Shown in pieces: positions 1 to 8,232 of a DNA stretch of 64,000 nt. Positions within the stretch are counted from its first letter, which is position 1. Each line of letters opens with the position of its first letter. The position numbers and the translations under genes were made by a program. The stretch lies in the NCBI GenBank assembly GCA_938030895.1, contig CALHIV010000011.1, forward strand, positions 1 through 64,000, given 5' to 3'. The notes under the pieces are model-generated. The model saw only the letters and a program-made list of their open reading frames with translations. It ran no database searches and had not been told where the DNA came from. The stretch is from an uncultured Nitrososphaerales archaeon (lineage in GTDB: Archaea > Thermoproteota > Nitrososphaeria > Nitrososphaerales > Nitrosocaldaceae).

Positions 1-705
1 TCCTATTATGCAGTAGTCTCTGTTCTTAGCATATATATCAACTTCAATATCTTCCAATGCAAGGTTTCTCACCTTTAGAGTTATACCCTTCTGCTTCAAC
101 CAGTACTCTACCATATCCCTAGCCTCATCCTCTAAACTTACCGATATGTTATTCATGAATGACTCTATGTAACTTAACCTCTTATCCATATACTTGAACC
201 CTTCCTGCATATCCCTTCTTAGTTGCTCTATACTCTCCCAATGCCTTTTTAACTCCTCATCATGCCTTTTGAACCCTTCAAGCATATCCTGCCTTAACTT
301 CTCTATACTCTCCCATACCCTCTTGAACTCCTCATCATGCCTTTTGAACCCTTCAAGCATATCCTGCCTTAGCCTATTCGTCTCTGCCCTTAGATCCCTT
401 ATCTCCTCTTCAACCTTAGCAAACCTCTCATTCATCTCAGCCTGTAGATTAGCAAACCTCTCATCAACCTTAGCAAACCTCTCATTCATCTCAGTCTCTA
501 ACCTTAAGAACCTCTCATTCATCTCAGCCTGTAGATTAGCAAACCTCTCATCAACCTTAGCAAACCTCTCATTCATCTCAGTCTCTAATGCAACTATCCT
601 ATCCAAGATCTCTTTGTAGCCTATAGCTCCTGCTACAGCATGCCTAAACTCCTTATCCTCCTCAAGCATATCCAGAAGTCTCTTCTTCAACTCCTCTTGT
701 TGCAT
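1..705 (-). CDS. Coiled-coil protein, PD-(D/E)XK-like C-terminus (partial)
   Basis: The gene runs off the left edge; 235 residues are visible and the C-terminus is missing. The start at 705 reads MQQEELKKRLLDMLEEDKEF. Residues about 35-190 are a long coiled coil built from heptad-like repeats of two kinds, MNERFAKVDERFANLQAE and MLEGFKRHDEEFKRVWESIE, each present in several near-identical copies. The last visible residues (LALEDIEVDIYAKN...CIIG) look like the start of a PD-(D/E)XK-type nuclease fold, as in archaeal DUF3782/COG5493 proteins. Those proteins are common and of unknown role; a nuclease function is inference. The repeats probably grew by recombination. The family call is moderate because the C-terminal domain is cut. 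Confidence 0.75.
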   Translation of the reverse strand, partial: MQQEELKKRLLDMLEEDKEFRHAVAGAIGYKEILDRIVALETEMNERFAKVDERFANLQAEMNERFLRLETEMNERFAKVDERFANLQAEMNERFAKVEEEIRDLRAETNRLRQDMLEGFKRHDEEFKRVWESIEKLRQDMLEGFKRHDEELKRHWESIEQLRRDMQEGFKYMDKRLSYIESFMNNISVSLEDEARDMVEYWLKQKGITLKVRNLALEDIEVDIYAKNRDYCIIG

Positions 706-1405
706 AAGCAGGATTATGTTTAACCAGTATATAAGAGTAGGCATATATGTTAGGATGGTATCAAACAGCAATAGGAATACTACCTTCCCTTTACTCCATA
801 TAGCGTATCTTTCAATGTAGTATGATGATACCTACTACCTAGCATACATTCATAAACGTTGCTAAATGAAGATACATTCCTTACTATATAATATAGTAAA
901 ATAGCGATATCTTATCTCTATCTATCTATAGGCATTCTCCTCTTCTTAGCGAAATCCTTCTTTGCATGCTCCACCAACATTAAATATATACATATATGCA
1001 TGAATTAATTAATTAATTAATGAAAGTTGTAATCCTATATATGATAGGCAGTATTACGTTCTAATAGACAAATAGATAGATAAAGCAGATAGATAAACTA
1101 AACCCTATATCAGTGCATTATGAGTCCTAATATTTTTATAGAGTATATATGGTAATGATGGGGTAATGTTTATTTCTAGCCCCTGCTCTAGATAACATTG
1201 CAGAAGAGCGTAGTAAGGAGGATATAAATTATAAATGACGCCTAGCCCACTCATTTAGGAACCTGATAGATCATCTTCCTCCTCTTTATAATGCAAGGTA
1301 TTCCATCTACTCTATCTACTCCTTGCTTTATGGCACAATCATATCTCATATCCAGCTCTATCTCCCCCACTCTCCTCCTACCTATGATTAATCTATTGTA
1401 GATTA
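706..1405. other. Intergenic region, AT-rich, no gene seen
   Basis: About 700 bases with no convincing reading frame or structured RNA. It contains a short TTAA-type array (about 1003-1020) and AT-rich stretches before the coiled-coil gene. The side nearer the regulator gene is pyrimidine-rich. Confidence 0.6.
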
Positions 1406-2263
1406 CTAGTTCTTACTTACGATATTTGCACTGGTATATAATGCCTCAAAGAAGCTCTTCAGCTGAGATGCAATATGCTCATCCTCTATGTAAACCCCAG
1501 CATAGAACCTAGTTGGGTTGTTAGCGTTAACGAGTTCAATACCAACATATCTACCATCTAGAATAATGAAGCTGAATGGTACATCTGCTACCCTCCTCTC
1601 CAGTCTATCTGGGTAGAATGGATCTGTGAACATCTTGAACCTCTCCTCTTCATGCCTATTTGCATTATGCCTGCCCATACCCATACCCATATATCCTGCT
1701 ATATACCTCTCAACCAGTGCCCTATCAACTAGAATCCTTATATCAATACCTCTTCTATACAACTCTAGTGCTTTACTTACTATATGCTCATTGAAGTACC
1801 TAGTTGCATACCATGCCTGACCCTTAACATCCTTCATCCTCTCCTCTAGCATATTTATCAAGATATCGTAATCTGTTACGAGTCTAGCATAACCATTCTC
1901 AACCTTTATCTGTAGTAGCCTATATATCTCATCCATATCGAACCTCCCACTGCTCTTGAGTATATCTGCCATGATCAGCTTCTTAGCATTCCTTACCTGC
2001 TCGAATATCAACTGTAAGCATCTCTCATACAGTATCTTGCCCATCGTGGTCTGAACATACTTGCCCCTGCTCTTTGTTATTAACCCAGCATCTATGAGCT
2101 GCTTCAGCCTAGTGTAGTACTGCTTCTTGCTCATTCCTAGTCTAGATGGGGTGTCAGTGCTTGCATCTATACCCTCTATACTCTCCATGAAGATTGTTAG
2201 GGCATCATGCTTGGCAATGATTTCCAGTAATCTGGAAGTTTCTTGGATTATGTCATCTTGCAT
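1406..2263 (-). CDS. Winged-helix transcriptional regulator with C-terminal effector domain
   Basis: This 285-residue protein is probably a DNA-binding regulator. Residues about 8-90 form a winged helix: SRLGMSKKQYYTRLKQL is the likely recognition helix region, followed by GLITKSRGKYVQTTMG as the wing. The remaining 190 residues resemble the C-terminal domain of archaeal TrmB/FilR1-like regulators, which often have a phospholipase-D-like fold (IDIRILVDRALVERY, then FSFIILDGRYVGIELVN). MGMGMGRHNANRHEEER is a low-complexity loop. The gene stands alone, so its targets cannot be inferred. The HTH call is firm; the effector domain is inference. Confidence 0.75.
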   Translation of the reverse strand: MQDDIIQETSRLLEIIAKHDALTIFMESIEGIDASTDTPSRLGMSKKQYYTRLKQLIDAGLITKSRGKYVQTTMGKILYERCLQLIFEQVRNAKKLIMADILKSSGRFDMDEIYRLLQIKVENGYARLVTDYDILINMLEERMKDVKGQAWYATRYFNEHIVSKALELYRRGIDIRILVDRALVERYIAGYMGMGMGRHNANRHEEERFKMFTDPFYPDRLERRVADVPFSFIILDGRYVGIELVNANNPTRFYAGVYIEDEHIASQLKSFFEALYTSANIVSKN

Positions 2264-2391
2264 GCCAAAATATAAGACATGAACCTTTATAAAGTTAATG
2301 CATTAAGCAATATACTAGAAGTTGATATGATAACAGCAATGATAATCTCCTAAGATAATGAAAGGCTCTCGTTAGAGAGCTTAGAATAGAT
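2264..2391. other. Short intergenic region with hairpin
   Basis: At 2365-2380 there is a perfect 6-bp stem (GCTCTC/GAGAGC) with a GTTA loop. It ends 11 bases before an 18-bp direct repeat. It could be a terminator or part of a recombination site; the sequence alone does not decide. Confidence 0.4.
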
Positions 2392-2409
2392 AAGCAGGGT
2401 TCTGGTGCG
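2392..2409. repeat. 18-bp direct repeat, left copy (possible decayed att site)
   Basis: The sequence aagcagggttctggtgcg is identical to 6821-6838, where it spans the 3' end, encoded CCA and immediate trailer of tRNA-Gly. No tRNA can be folded around this left copy. A copied tRNA 3' end separated from the intact tRNA by a gene-poor, relic-rich stretch is the usual footprint of an archaeal integrative element. No integrase gene remains visible, so this is an inference. Confidence 0.5.
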
Positions 2410-2557
2410 TGGCGTGTGTTATATCCTCGCTACTACGTTCTTCTCTTCTCTTCATTGCCTTATATGCTTCCCTATCCTATATACTGCCTGCCCTTGCCCG
2501 CTAATATTGCAATATGCCCTCAACAATAAAAGTTTGCTTAGGAATAGAGATAGATAG

Positions 2558-2827
2558 AAAGGAAGGAAGGAAGGCGGAGAGGGAGAGGTAAAGAAAGGGG
2601 AGGATAAGGAAGGGAAGGGAGAGGGGAAGGGAGGGGGAGTGAAGAGGGAGGAGAGGAAGGGAGAGGGGAAGGAAGAGTAGTGTAGAAGAGAGTAAAGGAG
2701 GTAGAATAAGCGAGTAAGCGAGGGAGGAAAAGAGAGAGGAGTATAGTATGGAATTATGGCTGGAGTCTTTTTTCTCTGTTTCTTTCTCTGTTTCTTTCTT
2801 TCTCTCTTTGTTTTCCTTTCCTCCCTC
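2558..2827. repeat. Long purine tract followed by pyrimidine tract
   Basis: From about 2558 to 2756 the plus strand is almost only A and G (GGAAGG, GGGGAAGG and similar units). From about 2766 to 2827 it is almost only T and C (TTTCTCTG repeats). An 11-bp perfect inverted repeat (GAGGGAGGAAA at 2720-2730, TTTCCTCCCTC at 2817-2827) links the two. Reading frames here encode only low-complexity peptide and are not credible genes. Such DNA can form triplex or hairpin structures. Confidence 0.7.
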
Positions 2828-2967
2828 ATTATATAGTGTATGGAATTATGACGAATATGGAATGGGAGTAATTGTGGGGAGAGTATAACAAGGAATATGA
2901 AAGGAAGAAGGTAATGATGGTAAGAAGAGTAAGGATAGAGAGGATTTTTTTATGATATGCATAGGTG

Positions 2968-3004
2968 GTTGCAATAGCCAACTCGATGAAGCGAGGATTG
3001 AAAG
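2968..3004 (+). CRISPR. Solitary CRISPR-repeat-like sequence
   Basis: A 37-base sequence begins GTTGCAATAG and ends GGATTGAAAG, the classic ends of many type I and type III CRISPR repeats. It contains a central 4-bp stem (CTCG 2982-2985, CGAG 2992-2995) around a 6-base loop. I found no second copy in the window and no cas genes, so this is not an array. It may be an orphan left from a lost array or from a mobile element. Confidence 0.4.
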
Positions 3005-3575
3005 CAATGAAGGAAAGCACGGGATTAGAAGTGGAGTAGTATGGAGTAGTATGGAGTAGTATGGTATGGAATGGAGTGGAGTAGTGTTATGACGATTATT
3101 ATCGGTCTATTGCCATATCTATCTCTGTTACTGATGAGTAGAGTAGAGTGGAGCTGTGGCGCTAAGAGAGTAAATAGTAGAGTAGAATGGAGTGAGCCTA
3201 TTTATTAAGTAATTCTACTTATTAAAGGGGATACTCTCAACCTTACTATTAGGAGGTTTCTTTGCTATCATAAGCGATATCGTAAGCGATATCTATGCGC
3301 TAGTGTATACAAGCAAGGTTAAAGGAAGGAAAGCACTTACTAATTTATAAAATCTTGTATGTTTGAGTATAGTTACCACTACGATACAGTTCTATTGTTT
3401 ATGGTCGTTATCGTCGTTGTATGTTGTTATTGTTATTGTTATTGTTGTGTTGTGTTGCGTTGGCGTTGTTATCGTTGTATGTTATTGTTGCTATTGTTAT
3501 GTTATGTTATCTTTTGCTCTCCATTCCCATGGATATATCTTAGCCTTCTCTAGCTTATCATTAATATTCTTCCTC
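3005..3575. other. Gene-poor stretch with simple repeats
   Basis: Contains short tandem units (ATGGAGTAGT-type, about 3030-3085) and a GTTATTGTT-rich stretch about 3405-3510. Frames through the latter encode runs of Val, Cys and Tyr and look like repeat artefacts. No gene or RNA is supported. Confidence 0.55.
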
Positions 3576-4039
3576 TCATTGTAGAGAAGCCTTGCTAGCC
3601 TTTACCTCTTCAGCCATGAACCTCCTTATCCTCCTTATGCTCAAGTTGTCATAGCCTGTTAACCTCTCTACCAGTTGGTGTGCAACGCCTTCAGATGCTC
3701 CAACCTCTCCCAGATCAGTTCTTTCTGCCCTCTCAGCAACCTTATCATTGTATCCTTCATTACCCCTGTATTGCTACTATGCCAGAGAGTAGAAAGGAGT
3801 GTATCCTTGAGCAATGCTGAGTTCAGTACTGCCTCTTCCCTTGCCTTTGTAGAGTATGTATCATCAAACATGCCATAGTCCTTCACATTCGAATATAGTT
3901 GGAGGGCTCTTGCCTTGACCTGCTCCTTTATACCTATCTTGCTTGTGCTTGTGGCTGAGTCATGTAGCATTCCAGCGATCTTGGCTGAGAAGTTTGCCAG
4001 TATGTTAAGTGCAGGATGTTTGTATTGGAGAGCATAACA
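3576..4039 (-). pseudogene. Frameshifted gene remnant of unknown function
   Basis: One uninterrupted frame at 3668-3970 gives about 100 residues of natural-looking, charged helical protein (KARALQLYSNVKDYGMFDD...REEAVLNSALLKDTL). Good coding sequence continues past both ends of it. Upstream, in the same frame and back to a stop near 4040, it reads YKHPALNILANFSAKIAGMLHDS. Downstream in another frame, to a stop at 3576, it reads EGVAHQLVERLTGYDNLSIR and then RRFMAEEVKA. This pattern suggests a gene of about 150 residues broken by a frameshift near 3690 and lacking a clear start. It lies inside the relic-rich island. Family not recognised. Confidence 0.45.
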
Positions 4040-4185
4040 TCAAGTTAGGACGCAGAATAGGGTTGATGTTCATGGTAGGGGGTTAGGGTATTGTAAGGTA
4101 ATTACCTACATGTGCAGATTAACTGTATTTATGGTATGGTCTCTACAGAGCCATATAGTATAAAGGAAATAGATATTGGATAATT

Positions 4186-4564
4186 CTATGCTAGAGATGC
4201 TTTCTTTTGGATTAGCCTTCTATATCCATATATTACTAGTGTTCCTAATGGTGCAACTATAGCAAATATACCAGCTGGAAACTCAGGTTTTACATGAAAA
4301 CTCGTATAGAAGGAAGTCTCCCACACTCGTCAATACAAATCCGCTCCCAGAGAGTGTGGTTACAACATTTAACGACCATGGACCAACTTGATCAATTTGT
4401 GGATCGCCATTTATCCAATCGTTTGATGGAAATGGTATAACTACAGAACTACCAGTTATATCTATTGGTACTGCCTTATAAGAGTTCTTCTCCAGATGGT
4501 TTGCTACAATAAATGAGAGCTTATATATAAATATATATACAAGATTTGAACCATCATAGATATA
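4186..4564 (-). pseudogene. C-terminal remnant of a PEFG-CTERM surface protein
   Basis: On the minus strand the last 35 or so residues before the stop at 4186 read KPEFPAGIFAIVAPLGTL, then VIYGYRRLIQKKASLA. That is a PEF(G)-type motif, a hydrophobic helix and a basic tail, the tripartite signal recognised by archaeosortases and typical of exported thaumarchaeal proteins. The upstream part of the protein (SYKAVPIDITGSSVVIPFP, WSLNVVTTLSGSGFVLTSVGD) is in a different frame. The switch falls in a TTTT run near 4293, and removing one T joins the frames as EFHVKPEFPAG. The upstream frame hits a stop at 4565-4567. This is a decayed secreted protein. Confidence 0.6.
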
Positions 4565-4617
4565 TTATATTTTAGAATGACTACGATTATTTTGTTGTAT
4601 AGCTAATCTATTGGTTA

Positions 4618-5020
4618 TTATCCACTCTCTAATTTGGTTATTAACATATGAAGGTTAACTAGTCTATCCGTATTCCTTGCCATAACGTGCTCACCAACTC
4701 TTAGGTGAAGAGAATACTGATCCTCTAAGACCGCTCTTCCATCTAACCAGCTATGCCTAGTACAGATTATACTTTAGGTGATCATCTACTACTGAGTTCC
4801 TTCTTCCAGAGTGTACCTCCCTCTGTTGTAACATCCAATGCTAATATCCTCTTCTTATATCTGCTGTTACATGTATCTTAATTAAGATACCAGTATAACC
4901 TTCTACTTGCTAATCCAGTCACTCTATTGCCTTACCTGTATCATCTATAACAATAATAACATCATCATTGTTTATCCTCTTTCATCTATCCTTATCTTTA
5001 TCTTTAAGCTGTTTATCATT
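4618..5020 (-). pseudogene. Further decayed coding sequence, possibly the same surface protein
   Basis: Several short protein-like segments lie on the same strand upstream of the PEFG remnant, broken by stops and frame changes: AVLEDQYSLHLRVGEHVMA (ends 4618), RILALDVTTEGGTLWKKEL (ends 4782), and NDDVIIVIDDTGKAIE followed by in-frame TGA and TAG codons (about 4900-5000). They could be remains of the N-terminal part of the same exported protein. No single ORF connects them. Assignment to one ancestral gene is inference. Confidence 0.3.
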
Positions 5021-5347
5021 CTGCATATGGTAGTATAGTTAATCTGGTACTGGGGATCTATCTATTTATCTATCCCTGAATACTCAATATACATTCACAC
5101 TATCTATATGGTGGATGTAAGCATGCTTTAATAATACATGCTATCACAATGATGGATTCAGTATAGATAGATGAACCTTCTATAATCATTACATTTATTA
5201 ATACTCCTTTAATTATACAAAAGAAAGGCTGATCTATCAGTTGATGGTTCATCAATGTAGAGTAACAATTCATAGTATAGTCTTATGAAGATATTAAATA
5301 TAAATATCTTGTAACAAAGTACTATTAGCCTGCTTTATTCTTCATGT
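5021..5347. other. AT-rich intergenic region
   Basis: No reading frame or structured RNA is supported between the decayed coding segments and the membrane protein gene. Confidence 0.5.
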
Positions 5348-6109
5348 TTATCTGCTTAGGCTTGCAATTATCTCGTCTTTTAAGAGTCTGTCACTCTTTA
5401 TATGCTGGTTATAATCCCTAGTTATTATATATGCCCAATAGATGCCGAATATACCCAATGTTAATATCGTTAATATTATGTAAATGAAAGTACTCCTATC
5501 TTCTACCTCTTTATGATCCAATAGACTCTTTGTAAAATAGGGGTCTCTGCTCTTAATAACGTCTATTATCTCACCCAATAGCAGCTTCTCACTCTTAGAG
5601 TGCGCTACCATATCCTTGTTCATAAAGTGGTAGATATATAGGAAGTAGAATGGTAAGATAGCAGCAAGTACTAGATTAAGGCCTACACTCTTCTTGTTAT
5701 TGTTTGTTACCCTTAGTTCGTTCAATCTACTCTTTATTATATTAATCCTCTCACCAGTACCGCGTAGTTCCATAACCTCTGTTAAGATATTATAGAGTTT
5801 TGTAGTCCTTTCAAAATGCGTATTCCTACCTTTTATCAATCTGTAGTAGAAGTATAGTGGGATAAGATAGATCAAGAAGAAGAATGGGATAGTGGCGATA
5901 GGCGTAATGGTCGAGTCTACCGCAGACTGGACGGGCTGCGTATAATTGACCGATTGGAACGTATTGTATGTTTCAGCAAGAAGAATTAATATCGCTGTAC
6001 CTACTATAGATGCTATTAGTTGAAGGAATGGTAAGAACGTTGGTATATCTTTATCCTCTTCTAGTGCTCGTGCCTCTTTAATTAATGCACTGATCCTCTC
6101 TTGCTCCAT
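5348..6109 (-). CDS. DUF4234-like membrane protein
   Basis: A 253-residue membrane protein. Four hydrophobic segments are visible near residues 25-45, 73-92, 143-163 and 208-232. The last, TLGIFGIYWAYIITRDYNQH, matches the conserved block of DUF4234 proteins, and a similar shorter block (LPFYFLYIYHFMNKDM) precedes it, so the domain seems duplicated. A soluble charged region lies between segments 2 and 3. The DUF4234 family has no known function. This is the only intact gene of the island, which may mean it is still selected or is recent cargo. Confidence 0.65.
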   Translation of the reverse strand: MEQERISALIKEARALEEDKDIPTFLPFLQLIASIVGTAILILLAETYNTFQSVNYTQPVQSAVDSTITPIATIPFFFLIYLIPLYFYYRLIKGRNTHFERTTKLYNILTEVMELRGTGERINIIKSRLNELRVTNNNKKSVGLNLVLAAILPFYFLYIYHFMNKDMVAHSKSEKLLLGEIIDVIKSRDPYFTKSLLDHKEVEDRSTFIYIILTILTLGIFGIYWAYIITRDYNQHIKSDRLLKDEIIASLSR

Positions 6110-6831
6110 AATCTTCTTCTTATTTTGAGATTATTTATATTTATGTATGTAATAATATTAAATCTAGTCTTTATAAATTAGATTATCTTATTGGCGTTTG
6201 GTTATTCACCAGTTCATTCCATTTATTCATGCGTACATATACGTACGTATATTTGATTCAGTCTTCATTATCACATTATCACCGTCCTTTTTGGTTCGGT
6301 TGCTAGTTGGTAACTTTGCACTTTATATCATGGATGAGACCAATAGCAATAACATTCACATTAACAATAGTAATAGCCATAGTAATGTAATAGCAATAGT
6401 AATAACGATAGCAACAATAGTAGAAGTATATGCCTTCCATTCCTACTGCAATACACAGAGTAACAATACCTACTCCTCCTACTACTACAAGCAGGAATGC
6501 TACAACTATATTGAAAGTTTGATAAAGTATACGCTCAACGAGCAGTATAAGGATTGGAGTTATGGCTATTCTCAATCTATAACAAGGATAACGGAGACAT
6601 GATCTTATTACGATAATGTACTGTTGTTATTACTATTACTATTACTAGTGATAGTGTTACTGTTGTTGCTGCTACCCTTACTACTACTATTACTATTACT
6701 GCTATTACTACTGCTATTACTATTATTGTTAGTACCGCCTTTACCTTTATTGCTACTGCCCCTAGCACTATTATCCATTACCATCATAGAATAATGGTGA
6801 GAGGGAGAGGTAGTGATCCGAAGCAGGGTTC
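6110..6831. other. Intergenic region with AAT/AGT-type microsatellites
   Basis: Two blocks of short A/T-rich units resembling AATAGTAATAGC lie at about 6340-6420 and, on the other strand, 6620-6740. A minus-strand frame at 6303-6575 could encode a hydrophobic peptide (ITPILILLVERILYQTF..., TTG start), but its second half is the microsatellite, so I do not call it a gene. Confidence 0.5.
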
Positions 6832-6838
6832 TGGTGCG
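6821..6838. repeat. 18-bp direct repeat, right copy (tRNA-Gly 3' end)
   Basis: Identical to 2392-2409. Bases 6832-6838 are the end of the tRNA-Gly gene including the encoded CCA; bases 6821-6831 are its trailer. If an element integrated here, this is the copy that keeps the tRNA whole. Confidence 0.5.
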
Positions 6839-6909
6839 GTCGGCGGGATTCGAACCCGCGTCGCCGGCTTGGAAAGCCGATATCCTAGACCAGGCTAGAC
6901 GACGACCGC
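6832..6909 (-). tRNA. tRNA-Gly (TCC)
   Basis: Read on the minus strand the gene starts GCGGTCG and closes with CGACCGC, then discriminator A and an encoded CCA (6832-6834). The anticodon arm is TCGGC-TTTCCAA-GCCGG, giving anticodon TCC for GGA codons. The T arm contains GGTTCGAATCC. No intron is visible. The gene is followed by the 18-bp sequence repeated at 2392. Confidence 0.95.
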
Positions 6910-6980
6910 ATACGCACATACTACATCCATACTTGCTATGTATTAATATTATTGTGTAATTTTGTATCTTCTTCTTTATT

Positions 6981-7712
6981 CTAGCAGATAGAAAGGAGTG
7001 TCTTCTCCACCTCATACAGTACCCTTGCTACAACCACATGTGCTTCTAGACTATACCTACTTATAGCGATTGTATGATCGAACCTACTCCTTATTGCTGG
7101 TGAGAATGTACCTTTTGGGAACCCTCCTACAACTATACATGCTCCTCCACCAACATCGTCAACAGTACTAATACCACTAATGCCAGTACCAACAACACCT
7201 TTAACAGTACTTGCTACGTATTCAGCACTCTTCATCTCTCCTAACCTTGAGAGCCCTATCACCGTTGAAGGTCTTATCCTATCTATAAGTGTATTAAAAC
7301 CCATATCTTCTATCTCTAGTAATGTATACTTACCATCCTTACTCTCTATCTTACCCTTGCTGAATAGATCCTCAACGAGGCCTACGAATCTATTGTAGTT
7401 CTTTGGTAGCCTAACACCTCCTCCTATGCTTATCACCTTATCTGCCATAGTATGCACATATATGCTGAGCATATGATTGTAGTAGAGTGGTATGCTGGTA
7501 GCCTCTAAGAGCGAGAAGTGTACTATATCTGGTCTACCCCTCTTGTGAGCATCTCTCAGGTTCAGCATCGCTCTATGATGGTAACTCCTGTCCAATAGCA
7601 TACTTCTAGGCTCTTTGCCATGCCTTCTAGAATGAGTCCTAACCGCACTATGCCATACTATCTCCTCTGGAACCAACTCCAGTGCAGCCTCAGCTATTAT
7701 AAGGGTGATCAT
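6981..7712 (-). CDS. nep1: Nep1/Emg1 rRNA pseudouridine N1-methyltransferase
   Basis: Nep1 methylates a pseudouridine in small-subunit rRNA and acts in ribosome assembly. The 243-residue protein has the SPOUT-family features: LLDRSYHHRAM near residue 38, the block GRPDIVHFSLLEATSIPL, and the C-terminal S-adenosylmethionine knot region (ACIVVGGFPKGTFS). Length is normal for archaeal Nep1. It is divergently transcribed from the RNase P protein gene, with only 24 bases between the two starts, so the two RNA-maturation genes must share a promoter region. Confidence 0.93.
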   Translation of the reverse strand: MITLIIAEAALELVPEEIVWHSAVRTHSRRHGKEPRSMLLDRSYHHRAMLNLRDAHKRGRPDIVHFSLLEATSIPLYYNHMLSIYVHTMADKVISIGGGVRLPKNYNRFVGLVEDLFSKGKIESKDGKYTLLEIEDMGFNTLIDRIRPSTVIGLSRLGEMKSAEYVASTVKGVVGTGISGISTVDDVGGGACIVVGGFPKGTFSPAIRSRFDHTIAISRYSLEAHVVVARVLYEVEKTLLSIC

Positions 7713-7736
7713 ACTAGCATCACCATCACAGCAAAG

Positions 7737-8066
7737 ATGAGGAGTAGGTGGTTAAAGAAGGATATAGCTAGGCAGAGGATAGATATACTCTTCAGAAATG
7801 TCCTTGATACTGCAAGGTATGATCCTGCTCTAGCAGAGAAGCAGGCTATGCTCATCAAGAGGATAAGTATGAGGTATAGGATAAGGCTTCCATACGAGAT
7901 CAGGCAGTTATTCTGCAAGAGGTGCAAGAGGCTAATGATACCAGGCGTAACATCTAGGGTAAGAATAGGTAGATCGAGCATAAGGGCTGTTCGTATAACA
8001 TGCCTACACTGCAACCATGTATACAGGAAGATCATACCAAAGGAGAGGATAGAAGAGATTAGATAG
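7737..8066 (+). CDS. RNase P protein component 4 (Rpp21/Rpr2)
   Basis: A 109-residue subunit of RNase P, which removes 5' leaders from pre-tRNA. The ATG at 7737 (MRSRWLKKDIARQRI) gives the normal length; an upstream in-frame extension would run into nep1. The N-terminal helical region is followed by a zinc ribbon with two CxxC pairs, FCKRCKRLMIPG and ITCLHCNHVYRK, and a basic tail, all typical of Rpp21. Divergent from nep1. Confidence 0.9.
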   Translation: MRSRWLKKDIARQRIDILFRNVLDTARYDPALAEKQAMLIKRISMRYRIRLPYEIRQLFCKRCKRLMIPGVTSRVRIGRSSIRAVRITCLHCNHVYRKIIPKERIEEIR

Positions 8067-8089
8067 ATAAGGTGAGTGCTGAGGATGAG

Positions 8090-8178
8090 AATGATAACCT
8101 ACTAATAGATAGATAGGTAGAGGTAGGTAGATAGAGGTAGGTAGATAGAGGTAGGTAGAGGTAGGTAGATAGATCTAT
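8090..8178. repeat. Tandem AGGTAGATAG-type repeat
   Basis: The spacer between rpp21 and rps19e is filled with imperfect units of GGTAGATAGA/GGTAGAGGTA. No gene is present. It lies upstream of the probable promoter of rps19e, near the sequence CATATATAAC at about 8201-8210. Confidence 0.7.
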
Positions 8179-8232
8179 ACCGATCTACTCTTTGACTAAG
8201 CATATATAACAGGAGTTGGGTAGGTAATACGT

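Noticed and set aside
194-619. Plus-strand frame of 141 residues rich in Ser and Leu
   Set aside because: It is the reverse of the repetitive coiled-coil gene on the minus strand; the repeats alone explain its openness.
2395-2440. Possible second tRNA at the left 18-bp repeat
   Set aside because: No anticodon arm, T loop or matching acceptor strand can be found next to it; only the 3' end sequence is shared.
2452-2829. Minus-strand frame of 125 residues
   Set aside because: It lies in the polypurine/polypyrimidine tract and encodes only Pro/Ser/Phe and Lys/Arg runs.
3359-3584. Overlapping plus-strand frames encoding Val/Cys/Tyr runs
   Set aside because: They come from a GTTATTGTT simple repeat with no promoter or natural-looking protein.
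6303-6575. Hydrophobic minus-strand frame of 90 residues with a TTG start
   Set aside because: The first half could be a membrane helix, but the second half is microsatellite and there is no supported start; not called.
6608-7015. Minus-strand frame of 135 residues across the tRNA
   Set aside because: It reads through the tRNA-Gly gene and into a Ser/Asn microsatellite; tRNA assignment is certain.
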